Below are positions 1 to 31,022 of a stretch of DNA of 64,000 bases, one piece after another. Where the stretch lies: NCBI RefSeq assembly GCF_043641665.1, contig NC_092190.1:5393048-5457047 (forward strand), in the 5' to 3' direction. Under the pieces are notes generated by a model, which did not search any database, was not told the origin of the DNA, and worked only from the letters and a program-made list of their open reading frames with translations. This DNA comes from Enoplosus armatus. Taxonomy: Eukaryota; Chordata; Actinopteri; Centrarchiformes; Enoplosidae. Each line of letters opens with the position of its first letter. The stretch's first letter is position 1. Made by a program: the position numbers and the translations under genes.

Positions 1-526
1 GGAGTTGAGTTACACTTTAAGGCTTGAAACTGAGGGTTTCTCTGAAAAGCGCGGCATTATCTCAAGATACTGTCCATTATGATACTATTTGGATTTAAGA
101 CGTTTTTTTATAATATTTATAAGTTGCCAACACTTTTTGCAGAAGGCCTCCGCATTTTCATCAAAGTGCAATTTGTTATGTCCAAGTGTCCAAGGCCTAG
201 CTGCTTATTCAAATAGGCTGCATCATAAAGTCACTATAAATTAAGTATGGCACCAGATATATACTCTCAGTTCTCATGAGATCATTGTATGAAGGACTTG
301 TAATTACAGCACGTAAAATACAATTAAATCACTTTAAAGTTGCTTTTGCGGACCACAAACACGCTTAGAGTCCTATAGAATTGTTTCAGTATTATTGTTC
401 AGTGTTACAGTGATTTCCCTTTCTGTATTCATTATCGTGATGGCAATGATGTCTGTATCAAAAGAAGCTGCCTTAGTATGAACAGTGTTTCCAGTATGTC
501 TTCACTTCACATTGCTCTTCTCTCAG
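1..526. other. Upstream nms intron or flank, no exon recognised
   Basis: I see no confident coding exon here. The signal-peptide exon of the neuromedin S gene must lie 5' of the first recognised exon at 527, because that exon starts in phase 1 with propeptide sequence. No hydrophobic leader ending in a GT donor is visible in this stretch, so the exon probably lies outside the window. An open frame covers 478-675, but its first part lacks signal-peptide character, and a strong pyrimidine tract ending in AG at 526 argues that 478-526 is intronic. Confidence 0.5.
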
Positions 527-3500
527 ATGCCAGTCCTTTCGATCAGTGGGATGATGGGATAGCGTTAAGAAAGGTAGGGAATTATCTTTTCATTTTGCAT
601 TCATCCACTCTCAAATCATCCCCATATCATTCAGACTCTCTGACAACTAAAGTAAAGAAAGGAATGCTAATATGAGGTCCTTGATTAATCAATCATTTTA
701 ATCATTGCTTTTACTTGTCTGTCCGTCTGATATTAATACAAATATTTCTTCCCAACTCAGTCGCTAACCAAAATTTTGTTGGACCAAAGAATGAGTCCAT
801 AGACCACATTGATCTGCATATGCATTCAGCCCATGCAGCAGGTTACCTTTATTAGGAAAAAAAAAACTGCAGTGGTCAGTGTTCAGACTGAGATATTGAG
901 TTGCATTCATTGTCCATTGTGAATTCATATTGGAGTGTGTTTGTCTGCAGGTGCGAGGCATCCAAAGTGGTGATTTGAGTGATGTTTTGTGGAGAGACCA
1001 GAATGAGGTAGGTGAAACCCTAACCCTAACCAAACACCAAAAACCCTTTATAGCCACTTTAAAGGTACATAACATTATAATATTATTAACTATATACGCT
1101 GTATCACTGTTTAAATGAACGGTGACGTCTTGATATAATTACTGTAAACATGAGACCATGGTTAATATTCGCGTTTTAAAGAATTAAGTACCACATTTCC
1201 CATGAGCCCTGTTGCTAACTGTCACTGTCAGTGATGGTCTGTTTACTGCAATTAATGTGAGGATTATGTGCTAACGATATAATGTTAAAGGAAGACTTTT
1301 AAGGGAGGTGCGGGGGCTCTTTGCTAGGTTTGGGTATAAAGAACCTATACTTATTTTTTCCAAATTAGGTTTTATTTAGAAGCATGTTTTCTTTAAAGCA
1401 GGGTTGGCGTAGGCAGTGCAATTAGGAAGTTAGGTACTACGCTAAGTGATCATGGAACTTTTTACGCTGCAGCTTTTTGTAAATTAATTGGCTTGTGATT
1501 TCTATGCAGTCACTAACATAAAATATGAGTTGTTTTTCATATTTTGGAGAGGGAGGCCTCCAGTTTCACAGCGGTGTGGCACAGTGATGTATGCTGGCAG
1601 AAAGAGCAGTGATGTTATGTGCGAAGGTAACAAGACTGAAAAACGTAGCCTACTTTAGAATAATGCTGTGTTTTGTCCCCGTAGCAGCCACCTCAGCTAC
1701 TGATATCATGAACCTCGTTACAGTTGAAGAGAACTGAGAATCATCGGCATCCCGACAGCAAAACAAACATTAACCTGCAACTCCCAACAGAAATCTTAGT
1801 CCATCATCTCAAAAAATATCTTAAATATCGAACAAATTGAATAAGTATTTAGCTGTTTTCGATGGTGGAGGCGTACACAATGACAAAAAGGAGAATGTTG
1901 TTTTTTAAAACCATATAAAATGAGAAAAAGTGGAAAAAATATAAACAAACAAAAATTGAAATGAATGAAGAGAATAACATGCATGTGAGTCTGTAGGAAG
2001 AGAGAGTGTGTGGTTATCAGAGTGAAAAACATCAGTGCGTTTGGGTATTCGCGCCAGTTTCAAATATCTGTGGTCAGTGACTGGCTTCTTATTTGCTTCT
2101 GAGAGAAAAGATTTAGTGGTTGTTACATTGCTGTAAAATCTGAATGTACAGGAGTCACTGTTTTTGTGTCCCTCCACTGAACTCTATGTGACTCTTCTGT
2201 TATTAAACGGAAATTGTGTTTCCCCACAGCAGCAAGTCCAGAATGTTTTCAAAAGAGTAAGTATTTGACTTCAGTTCTGGTTATTATCTAGTTTTTTTGT
2301 CAGCAGCAGCTCACTGACCTTCTGAATTTCCCTCTTTTTTTTTCAGTTTCTGTTTCATTACTCTAAAGCACGCAACTCAGTCGGAGCTGTACAGCACGAG
2401 GTGAGCAGAGGACCAAACAAACCGCTGGTGGTTTTTGGTTCATTATTTCATTCACAAGTTTTCGCATCACTTTTGGTCATTTTAAATGGAAGCAGATGTG
2501 GGAAAAGAGAACGTGAAACATCTGCTGGAAGCTTTTACAGAAGGGATTTTTTTTAAATGCTTAAGTGAACAATGACAACCTAAGTGCACTGAAGAGCTCA
2601 AGTCTCTCAAAATGGAAAACCTAAGCCAGATTACATTTCCTGATGGAAAATTCAAGTTCAAACAACATGTTGGCCATTGTTGATTGGGGTGCTGTTGGTT
2701 CAGTCTGAGTTGACACTTAAAAGTATTAAAAAATGACCAGCGAAATGAAATGAAAGTGAAAATGTTTTGATGAGCAGCTGCAAAAGGCTGACTCATCACA
2801 CCAAAATAAGTTAATATTCTGGCTTCGCAAACAGGTATGAATCAATTTAGAATTTAGTATTGTTTGAGCATTTTCAATACTAGTGCCAGTACATTACCTG
2901 GGTTTCACTACTGAGACCCAAACCATATTTGTTTGGATACTTTTAACTTGTCTAAATGTTTTTCTACAAAAGAAGCCAAAACTTTCAACAGTTACATGTT
3001 GTCTAAATACACTTTATTATTATTTTATTTTTTTAAAGGATGGTCTAAAACTTGCAAAATTAGGATTCAGGAAATATCTGATCAAGACTAAATAAACAAG
3101 GTTACAAAGCTTCTCTGTGCTGTGGACGTCAGTACCAAAGCCAGTTTCTCTTTCACTGGTCCCATTCCTTGGATTTACTGTATTAGTATACAGTCCAAAG
3201 ACCTCATATAATCACATTGATGGGTTATAATCTCATTGTATAAATTGTTACAGCATCTCTGCTTCCTCTCTAAATGAACTCTCCCCCTTCCTCCTCCAGT
3301 CTCACTCCGTTCATCCTTTGATGCGACTTTCCCCAAAGCTTTCCCAGAGGAGAAATAAGAAGGTGGTACTTTTGGTAAGACAACTTAGATATATGTATAT
3401 ATATCTATAAGTTCAAACAAAGAGGGATTTCCTCCTTCAAACCGCTCAGTTTCTTTCATGTGAATAAGAGCATTATTTCCTGGAGAGGAATTGATAAAAA

Positions 3501-4314
3501 TATTGATTTGCCTTCAGCTTGTGTTAAACTCCCCCCCCCTGAACTTTGCCTCTCAGGCTACATAGTTTGTCCTACCTGGTTGAAAGTTTTAAGAGGTTGT
3601 TGAGGCAGTATACCACCTGATATGAAGACCTGCAGACATTACTTAGGGCTCAAAAAAGTCCTGCCAACTTCTCTACATGTTTTCCAGTTTTAAAAAACGT
3701 ATCAATATATCTGTTTACAGTTAGTATTGTGCTTACAAAGATGCTAGCATTGGACATCAGTGAAAAATAAGACAATACAGCTCAGAGTCCTTTGTAATAA
3801 AGATGCAAATACAACTTATCAGAAAGTATCAGGCCTCCATCCAGGAACCTAGACATGATTTTAAGTACCATTATCACGGAAAGCACAACAACTTTCGTTA
3901 TCATTACGCTAATGACAATAATATATACTTTTACTTTGTTGTGCCCCCTCACCCTACATTTGAAACCAAACCAACTGTTAAGAGGCTTGAAGAGGTTAAG
4001 CTATCCAGTTTTTAACAACAACGAAAGGCAAATATTAGAGAAAAGTCAAAAAAACGAATCTAAAGTTGAGTAGTAGACCATTATTAACATTATTTTTGCA
4101 ACCTATTGGAGGAGTCCCGACTCCCCAGGTGGGAACCACTGTTTTAGAAGGTTCTCTAGGCAGGAAATTCATCAACACCTTTCAACATCGGTGAGGAACA
4201 ACAGACAAACAAACTCAGAGAACAAGGGACTTTCACCATTTCTCTCCTGTCTACAAAAAGTCAACCCTTTTTTCCCAGGAAGCTTCGGGGAGCAAAGAAG
4301 TAGTGAACGAGTGA
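527..4314 (+). CDS. nms: Neuromedin S precursor, 5' partial
   Basis: Six exons: 527-573, 951-1007, 2230-2256, 2347-2400, 3300-3374 and 4279-4314 (TGA at 4312-4314). All internal introns are phase 0 GT-AG; exon 527-573 starts in phase 1. They encode about 98 residues without the signal peptide. A Lys-Arg at the end of the third exon precedes FLFHYSK, and the fifth exon carries VHPLM, then Arg-Arg and Lys-Lys pairs. This is the layout of neuromedin U/S precursors; VHPLM and the neighbouring pdcl3 favour S over U. The expected product is a secreted propeptide cut at dibasic sites, releasing a 34-residue related peptide. The C-terminal FRPRNG amidated core of mammalian neuromedin S is not seen: the reading frame closes 11 codons into the last exon. 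The first exon's start is the least certain boundary. Neuromedin U is the alternative name. Confidence 0.8.
1016..1031. repeat. Short telomere-like repeat in nms intron
   Basis: The sequence reads AACCCTAACCCTAACC, just over two and a half copies of the vertebrate telomere hexamer, starting 9 bp after the splice donor at 1007. It is far too short to be a telomere relic with confidence and may be chance. Confidence 0.5.
2347..3350 (+). other. nms: Region coding the 34-residue FLFHYSK-type peptide
   Basis: The peptide is split over two exons. Exon 2347-2400 gives 18 residues starting FLFHYSK. Exon 3300-3374 gives 16 more, including SVHPLMRLSPKLSQ, up to an Arg-Arg pair encoded at about 3348-3353. 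A Lys-Arg pair at 2251-2256 supplies the N-terminal cleavage site. No Gly follows the C-terminal Gln, so amidation is not predicted. In mammals this segment is called the neuromedin S (or U) precursor-related peptide. Here it is the only recognisable conserved peptide. Confidence 0.75.
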
Positions 4315-4590
4315 TTAAGAGAGCCAGCACTAAATGAAATCACTGTTCAGGTTCGATTTGCCGCCGACACTGACTTTTCTCTTTCTTCCTAATGAAACAG
4401 AAGATTCGAGGTCTGCCGGAGGTGATGTTGTAGAAGAAAAATCTACAAAAACAAAAAAGGAAATCAGGCTCAACAGAAGAGGAGCAGCAGGAAACCTCTG
4501 AACATCACACCTACAGTCGACTGGTGGAGCGACGCACAGCATCTCTGACATGTCTCCCTACACTGAAACATGATTTTTTTGTTAATAGAA

Positions 4591-4596
4591 AATAAA
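4591..4596 (+). terminator. nms: Probable nms poly(A) signal
   Basis: AATAAA lies 277 bp after the nms stop codon on the plus strand, the first canonical hexamer in a suitable place. The cleavage site itself cannot be read from the sequence. Confidence 0.5.
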
Positions 4597-4976
4597 TTAT
4601 TGTACAGATGGAAAAAAAAGAAAAAAAGCCAGAACTGCACTGCCTCGGCTGCCATGTGTCTTCCTGCTTCCGAATGTCAAATCGGTGTGAGTCAATGTAA
4701 ACTGTACCCAAGCACCAGACACAAGACATGGGTGTCAGAAAGCTCAAACAAAAACACAAATAATCTCTTCAACAAGTTCTTTATAATTAACAGTGACAAA
4801 GACAACTTGGGGAAAGAAACTGGCACTGATTATTGTGGCAAAGAGGTGAACTCACATTTAATTTAACAGATTTAAATGTACATGAACATTTTGTGACAAC
4901 CATCATGAAACGTAATAAAAAAAGTTATAATTTGTTTTGGATGCTTTTGTAAAGATTCAGGTGATGAAGTTGGGTG

Positions 4977-4982
4977 TTTATT
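4977..4982 (-). terminator. pdcl3: Probable pdcl3 poly(A) signal
   Basis: On the minus strand this reads AATAAA, about 265 nt downstream of the pdcl3 stop. With the nms signal at 4591-4596, the two convergent genes would end about 390 bp apart without overlapping. Confidence 0.5.
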
Positions 4983-5246
4983 GAAATTACAAAAGAGCGA
5001 TTGTTGTGCAGTTTTCCCCACTTTCCCACAGAGATGTACAGGAGGCCGGCTGGCGGTTTGATTCTCTCCAGCCAAGTGTCCTGTTCATGTGCCCTTGAGC
5101 AGGACTGATCCCTGTATAAGAGCGCCACCTACATGGTCAAAATATGAAATGTATATGCTGATAAAGGAGATGCCGTCCCTTCTCTGTCCCTGCTCAAACC
5201 ATCATCAGATGTTTTAAGGTCCTTTGGAGTGACAGGTGCTTTCCTT

Positions 5247-8200
5247 CTAGTAGTCCTCGTCCTCAGAGTCACTGTCGTTTCGTGCAGGAAGCGAACATCT
5301 GATCGATGACATTAACTTGTCTTCGATTTGTTTTTTGGGGTTTTCCTCCAGGTCTGTCTTCACCGCCCCACTCTCCGATAACCTCCACTCCAGCTCTGGA
5401 TGGGACAGACAGGACAAATAAGAAACACTTCACTCGTAAAATATGATGAAATGTACACGATGAGACTGTTAAACTGTCAGTGGTGTAAAATATCAATAAT
5501 GTGATACAGTTCAAACACAAACTACAGCTTCCAAAATGGCCCTAAAGTTGAAAGGTAAGCAGGGTTTTTTAACAGGGCTGTTGCATTTGTTTAAGCTAGG
5601 TGTTTACATCTATTTACTATTAATTAGTTATTACTAATCACACTGGGATTCAACAATACTTACATTTTTATAGTCAAACTGGAATGACTTTACATACACC
5701 CTGATGGCCCTGGAGATTTAAGTGTGTGTTCAAAGTCCTGCCACTTCTTTGATAGCAAGTCGCCTCCTACCTTCAACTTTGAGGTTCATGCCCCCGAAGA
5801 CCAGTGGCCCAATGAACTGGGCCTTCATCTCTCCTTCCAAATACACGAAGATGGTGGGCAGGTTGCGGTCGGGGTAGTTGGGGATGCAGGTGGTGGAGAT
5901 GGACTTGAGGAATTTGGTCTGAGGGAACTTCGTGGCCAACCTGCTCAGGTGCTGGTTGATGAGGGTGCACAGAGGGATGCTGGGAAAGGAGAGAACATCA
6001 CACAGGTCTGTTAGTGCAGAATGATATAAAACAAAGAAAAGAAGAAAATATCAAGAAGGTGGAACATGACAACATTTGACATTTTTGCTTGATAAATTAC
6101 TTAAAAAAATAACATGTACATATGTATGCACTCATGTGCTACCAAACGCTATGTAAGTTTGAAGGTAGACTAGTGTCACATTACACATTCCAAAAACACG
6201 ACTCAAAACAAGTCCTGGTGTTATCTTAACAGCTGTGTAGGCTGTATGTATGAAATCTAAAAAAACAAATAAAAGGTCTAAAGGGTCAATGCACCCAAAT
6301 CAGACAGCAGCAAGAAGAAATTGCATTAAAAAAAGAACTCAACTCAAATATTTTCTGTCCTTTTTCGACATAAGCCTCACGCTTGTTTAAGTACTTGATT
6401 CGGTTGGATGCCCTACCCCTGTTTGTAGAGGTGCAGCACCACCCAGATGCCGTCTCCGGCCTTGTTGACCTCCTTGATGTAGTCCTGCCCTGAGATTTCG
6501 CCCAGCTCCCCGAACACGTTCTTCATCTGAGTCGCCTTCCACTCTGCGAGACGCTGCTGTCTGCAAGGAGACACATCTCATATCAGAATACAGTCAGAGT
6601 GAATGGGTTTCTGTCAGACTCATTCTGCTATGAGCTAATAAAAATAAATTATAGATTTTTCTTGGGCTGACCATAAGCCTAGCCACCAGCCAAATGCTGC
6701 AAGTTTACTTTTCGCATTAGACTCTATTGGTATCAAGCAGTCATTTAAAAAGTCATTTAAAAACTATACAATGTACTGTATACTATACAGTAAATGAAAA
6801 CGAGTTGCTCAGTACACCAGACCCCTACCTGCATAATCTCCACTCACCTGTACATCTCAATGGCAGCCTCATCGTCTTCACCAAACTCATCTTCATTCTC
6901 CTCCAGTTCCTCCAGTGTCATGCTCTCATATGTTTTAACTGTTCAGAGAAACAGTCACAGCAGCTGATTACATGTTCTGCAAACAATCTAACTCTCAGTG
7001 ATCACTTGAATGGGGTCAAACTAGACTACACTGAACTCTTTTAGAAATGTCATCAATACCATATTTGACATAATTTAGGCCTACATGATTTTCATTGGTG
7101 CATCTGCAAATAAAACCAAAACTGTGGGGTACATTGACTTGGGTGGCACTTTAAACCATGTTTTATGAGGTGGAAAAAATTTATTTTATTTATACCAAAC
7201 TGTCTTACCGACAGACTGCTGTTGGAGGGCCAGCTCCTCCTCTTCGTCATCTTTAGGTACCTCTTTGGGAGGAAGAATGCCTTTCTTCCTCAGGATATCA
7301 TTCCACTCTGTGTCTTCGTTCGGGTCCTGGGTAGAACACAAAGCATGTATACACAAATACTGTTAGCTCTGGTATGTGATGTATTTCTCTTTTTGTAAGC
7401 AGAAGAATGAAACGCCAGTCTTGATTACCAAGATCTGTTTGTTTTTGAAGATCCGAACCAAATGACCAAGGTCAGGGTTTAATTTACCAAATCAAACACA
7501 CACACTGGGAACGAGCCATCGTCTAAGACAAACGCGTACATGCTGCGGGCCTGGATGGGTTTTGTGCTTGTTTAAGCACCAAATGTATGAAATTAACTTG
7601 GGTGGGTTTATTTGCCACACACATAAAACTGGACTAACTGACAGAGAGAAAAAGTAAACACAGGGAGGTGTCTAACCTGCTGGGGGGCCTTTGAAGTGGC
7701 TTAGAAAACAATGTTGGGTGTGCTCTGCCCACCTCATACTGTATACACCCCTAAAATCCACCTCATCCACTGTAGATGGGATACCAAAGTTTAAACATGC
7801 AATAATGTGAGTAATGTACTGACTCAGGCATGACTCGGGCTGAGTGAGGTAATACAGCGAGACCTGAGCCGACAACATGAGCTTGAAAAATCTGCATTTT
7901 TCTCGATGTTTAACTACAATTTTACATACACTGTAGTGCAATTACTGTAGATGAAATTCCTACCAACTACTGTTGTAACCACTTATTGTAGTGCTGTGGT
8001 GACAAAAAAGTCATTGATGAAAACAGTTGTTACTGGTTTCAGGCACTTCAATGTGAGGATTTTCTGCTTTTCTTTCCGTTTCATATCCAACACTTTAAGA
8101 TGATTTCTGTTTTCCGAGCCGTTACTACCAAATGTTTGACCAGATCAAAATTGTCATCAGTTAAATTTCTGTCCACCAACTAATCGATATATCACAAATG

Positions 8201-8465
8201 GTTTCAGCTCTACTGCCAGCTAATTTCAGATCATCATGTCTTTCTCGGTGACTCTTTGACAGGTTTGAGGAAAGCTAGCTAGCTAATGGTAAAGCTAACA
8301 TTTTAAGTGTTGGTCCGTCCAGCTACACTGCGAGGTAAGTTTCAAAAACTATGCTTTGAAATTATTTCGACACACTACACCAACATCGACCGAAGTTAAA
8401 TCGTCTGACTCACCAACGTTAAACCACAGCGTTTAAATGTCTAATAAAGCTTTACCGACCTGCAT
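5247..8465 (-). CDS. pdcl3: Phosducin-like 3, complete
   Basis: Six exons in transcript order: 8460-8465, 7209-7326, 6848-6938, 6417-6560, 5771-5979 and 5247-5395. They join in frame to 717 nt, 238 aa plus stop; human PDCL3 is about that length. The protein opens [10 protein letters not shown], has an acidic helical N-terminus, and then a thioredoxin-like fold containing [16 protein letters not shown] and LVFGGMNL. It ends in an acidic tail (DSDSEDEDY), typical of the family. PDCL3 is a cytosolic co-chaperone that binds the CCT/TRiC chaperonin during folding of actin/tubulin-type and signalling proteins; this is family knowledge. The first coding exon holds only ATG CAG. The donor there is GTCGGT; a better-looking GTAAAG four bases downstream would break the frame. 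The ATG has A at -3. All other sites are GT-AG. The gene is head to head with tbc1d8 and converges on nms. Confidence 0.95.
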
Positions 8466-8847
8466 TTTGACAGATAACACTCCTCTGAAATCACACCGTT
8501 GCTCTCCTCCCAGACACGGAAACAGAAGGACCGCAGACGGACAGATTCCGGCGGGAAACAAAAACCTATGACTGTTTCAAATAAGCACACGATACATCTA
8601 GAGTTAAAATAAAAACCCTTTAACTAAGTATATCTTAAGTCAAACACAGGCGGTCTGTTTTTCTTTTTGTATATGGCACTACAGCTCCGTAATCCCGATT
8701 TAAAAAGACGAGGAAACGATGCTTTATGGGTGGGACAATAATAAAAGTGACACCAACTTCCTGTTGAGGCTCAATATGGCCATATAAGGAGTGGGATCGG
8801 AGCATTCCATTTGTGGCTGCCAGAGTGAAACCAAACAGCTGCTGTTG

Positions 8848-8849
<2 letters not shown>

Positions 8850-8890
<41 letters not shown>
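8850..8890. repeat. (CA)20 microsatellite
   Basis: An uninterrupted CA dinucleotide run of 41 bp, about 385 bp upstream of the pdcl3 start codon. It is likely polymorphic in length. Confidence 0.95.
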
Positions 8891-8891
<1 letters not shown>

Positions 8892-9138
8892 ATTTGTAAG
8901 GCTTTTCCCCTTTTAAAATTACATTGGAATTGGAAATATACCAACTCTTATACTTACTTTACAAATAAATGTTCTTTTCTGTGTGTTACTGTAAATGACT
9001 GCTTATCTAAAGTTTCTGTAACTGGGCATACTCCATTAAATGCTGACTATAAACTACACACCATGATCTTTTTTGTTTTTTATGAGATCATGTTTTGTGC
9101 TTGAATACACTAGAAAATAGCTGCCACATAAATCCAAA

Positions 9139-9240
9139 GGAGTAAAAAGTACAATATTTGCTCCTGAAATGTAAAATGATGGCCTATAAAGTATCAGTAA
9201 CAGTTCAAATGCTCAAGTAAAATAACAGAATTGCAATGCG
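9139..9240 (-). mobile_element. Fragment of hAT-like small transposon
   Basis: The text around GGAGTAAAAAGTACAATATT, followed by a CTGAAATGTA segment and AGTATC/CTCAAGTAAAATAACA, matches in reverse the left half of the fish repeat also seen at 31949-32622 (CTCCACTACATTTCAGAGGG and neighbours). It is a decayed, end-truncated copy. Confidence 0.5.
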
Positions 9241-11079
9241 TTACATGAATTAACAGCTTAACAACTCACATAAAGGAGGAGCTAAATGACACATCAAACA
9301 CACAGTATAATTTACTTATATATACAGTATAATATATTGAGGCTAAACGTATTGAGTTTATTATTGAAGTGAAGCTAACGGAACTGTCTTCATCTAAAAT
9401 TGGTGTCACACAATGTAGATATGTTTTTTTTCTAATTTAAGATCCTACCAGTCTTACTTGCCTAACTTCCTCTTTTTCTTCTTCCTCTTCTTACTTTTTA
9501 TATGACCTTTTTTATACAGGTCTGATCAACCTGTGATCAAATGAATATGCTATTTGGTGATATCTATTGCTGATGTGACCCAAGGATGGATTACCAAACT
9601 GGGAAAAAACTGGCCCCGGGGTACCAGAAGTCACAGCTTCACCGCATGACAATTTGTTTTGGTAGTTTCCTTAATGGCAAATTTGTCAAGGATTTTGCTC
9701 CACCGACATACAGTACAGTATCAGTTAAGACAGGTCCTGGCCGGTCCTGCAGCCAGGTGTTATGTCAACAGGAGTACTGGTGGTTAGTTTTTTGGCCAAA
9801 TAATGACGCTGAAATGTATAGTCTGATGTGTAATGTACTTGATGGGAACTTGAAGATGCCAAGGTACTTACAGAATACACAGAGAGCGGGAAGTGTGTGG
9901 AAGTGGGTCAGCAGGGGCCCAACAGCAAATCTTTGGCCTGGGGTCCCCTAATGGATTAATCTGGCCATACAAACTACTGAACTATACTATAGTCTGACGA
10001 TCCATTGTCCATTGATAAGGCATGTGATCCAGGACACACTAGAGGGGGTTTGAAATCTTTGTGTTTATGTCCTTCTCAACCCTTCTATAAAATATGTCAT
10101 GTTTGTGTTATAGGAACATAAAACAATTTATGTTTCTGTCGTAAAAATTATAATTATTGAATTTGTGTAAGAATTGCTCAAAAAACACATTTTATTTTTC
10201 ATCCTTATTTCCTTAATTGCCCTTCCTCTCTTTGAGAAGTAGCTGTAAAATGATTTGCAGGTTTTCACATTGGGTCATCGGGTTTCAACAGCTCAAATCT
10301 AATGTTATTCTGCACTCGTTCACTCTGGATATGACACAACATCAGCAAGGCGCCTTTAAAGTAAAATGTAAGTAGTTCTTATGTACTGTTTAATTTCCAT
10401 TCAGTTGAAATCAGACAGCCAATCAGCAGACATGACTTCAGGCAATGTCTTCTTATAATGATAAATGGACTGAACTGACACAATGAGCCTTTGTGTGCTA
10501 ATTATTGTATTGAGCACCTAAACACCGTGTCAGCTGAACAGCCAATCACAGGAGGGCGAGTGGCTCCATGGCGGAAGGGAAAGTTGTGAAATGCAGAAGA
10601 GTAGAAAATTAAACTAAGAGGTCCCACTCTGTCCCTTTTTCCCCCCTCCGGAACCACAAACAGCATCAAAGCATTTTATTTTTGCATGTGAAAAGGCCAT
10701 CAGTATATCATGTTTTAGTTCACAGTTGTTTACAAAAACCTGCTTTGAAAATGTAATTGTTAATCACTTGTATATGCAAAATAGGCTGAGGCCTACTTAT
10801 TTTATTTCTACAGCTGTAGGCTAAAACGTCGTGTTTTGAGATTGATCAAAAAGTTGTAGCCTAATATATGGCTGATTGTTGCAGATATTTATACATCTAG
10901 AACTAAACTAAAATGTATTTAAACACAACAGTATGATCTGTAGACGCTTAACCCTCAGATAACGTTATATTTTATTCATAAAATAAAATTCATAAAACCA
11001 TCGCCACTCAACAAAACTGCGGGAATCCGATTCAACTACAGAGTGAGCCATCTTCTACAATAGACGATCTTTGGCTGGT

Positions 11080-11315
11080 GTGTACAGCTGCTGCAAATCG
11101 GGCGTGAGGGAGCAGACGCGCAGCGAGGAAGTCTGAAGCCTGCCGCTGCTGCTGCTGGGGGCGCAGGACAATCATGGAGAAACCCGAAAACCCGCCGCTG
11201 TAGGATCGATCGGGCCGCTCCCGAGCCGGAGGACAGGCGGAGAAAACTTTATATACCCCCGCTGCACAGTCCGAGACCGCGGAGGGCTTCCTCCGGTCCC
11301 TCCCTGCTGGAAGAA
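11080..11315 (+). promoter_or_regulatory. tbc1d8: CpG-rich leader of tbc1d8
   Basis: The DNA just upstream of the tbc1d8 ATG is clearly richer in G, C and CG dinucleotides than the AT-rich flank at 10640-11000, with runs such as GGGCCGCTCCCGAGCCGGAG. This fits a CpG-type promoter plus 5' UTR. The transcription start cannot be placed by eye. Confidence 0.5.
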
Positions 11316-30034
<18,719 letters not shown>

Positions 30035-30992
30035 CTCAAACGTCAGCGGTGGATTCGACACAAGCCAAACGTCTCACGAAGAAAACCACAACATCGGTAT
30101 GATTTGACGCAATGTGACAGAATGCAGCGGCTTCGAGTTCAGGAGCTCGCCAGGAAGCTACAGAGCCTTAAAGTTATCTGTGATGCTCTATCAACAGTGT
30201 GTAGGCATTGCAACCACACTGGCAACACAAGAGCCAGAGGAGTTTCTTTTTTTTTTTTACAAAACATTTTGAGCCAAAAAGACAGTTTTCAAGCTCCAGA
30301 TCTCAGCAGCAGGCCACGTTATGGTCGACTCACTGGAAGCAGCATTAGTGACGTCAGAAGATGGAGAGGGATTTTGTGCTGAGGGCCCGGAGAAATGATC
30401 GTTATTGCCTTCTTGTCACCACGAGGACAAATAATCTGTCACCATTTTCTAATAAGGCACCCTTTATAAAGTAGTTGTGACTAATTACTCTATTAAAGGT
30501 TAATGAATCACGAAACATTTCTGGTGAGTCATTCGTAGTCATCAATACTGTAATGAATGAAGGGTAACGACTTAATAAGCCATTAAGTATGTAGTTATAG
30601 ATGTCAGTAAGTCATTAATAAGAGTGACACGTTTCTCACTTTGTATTAAGCTAACGGCTTAAATAAGTAATGTAAATAAGTAATAATAAAGGGTTTTTAC
30701 AACTATCTAATCGTAAATATTAATGATTAATTTTGATCCAGACTTACTTTTCTAGAAGGTCAGAGGTCAAACAGTCCACATGCAGCTGGTAACCTGAAGA
30801 ACTAAAGAGCTAAAAAGTGTCCAGTCGGAGGAGGATGAATTACCAGACAGACAGATTTTCACAACCTGCAACCCAAAATGTGTTCCTATTAATGGCTAAT
30901 GACTGATTTATAAAGCACTGATAAAGCCATTCATTCTAACTTACTGTATAAAAACCCTTTTATAAAGGCTGCCGGATTAGAAGGTTGTACCA

Positions 30993-31022
30993 TTAATAAT
31001 AATGATAATAATAATAATAATA
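30993..31022. repeat. (AAT)n microsatellite
   Basis: An imperfect AAT/ATA trinucleotide run with one TGATAA interruption, downstream of tbc1d8. Confidence 0.8.

Larger units (their letters stand above)
8466..11315. promoter_or_regulatory. Divergent intergenic region between pdcl3 and tbc1d8
   Basis: This 2.85 kb stretch separates the start codons of two oppositely directed genes and must hold both 5' UTRs and promoters. I see no TATA box that I would defend. It contains a (CA)n tract at 8850-8890, a hAT-like repeat fragment at about 9139-9240, and a CpG-richer segment from about 11080. The open frame at 9586-9951 has no recognisable similarity and I do not call it a gene. Confidence 0.6.

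Noticed and set aside
478..526. Upstream extension of the first nms exon with an ATG at 478
   Set aside because: The residues do not form a signal peptide, and a strong pyrimidine tract with AG at 526 gives a better acceptor and a sensible phase.
4382..4440. Possible alternative last nms exon after the AG near 4402
   Set aside because: It reads only a few codons (KIRGLPEVML) before a stop and lacks the neuromedin core; exon 4279-4314 joins in frame and has a better acceptor.
9586..9951. 121-codon open frame between pdcl3 and tbc1d8
   Set aside because: No recognisable domain, no splice or poly(A) context, and composition like decayed repeat or random intergenic sequence.
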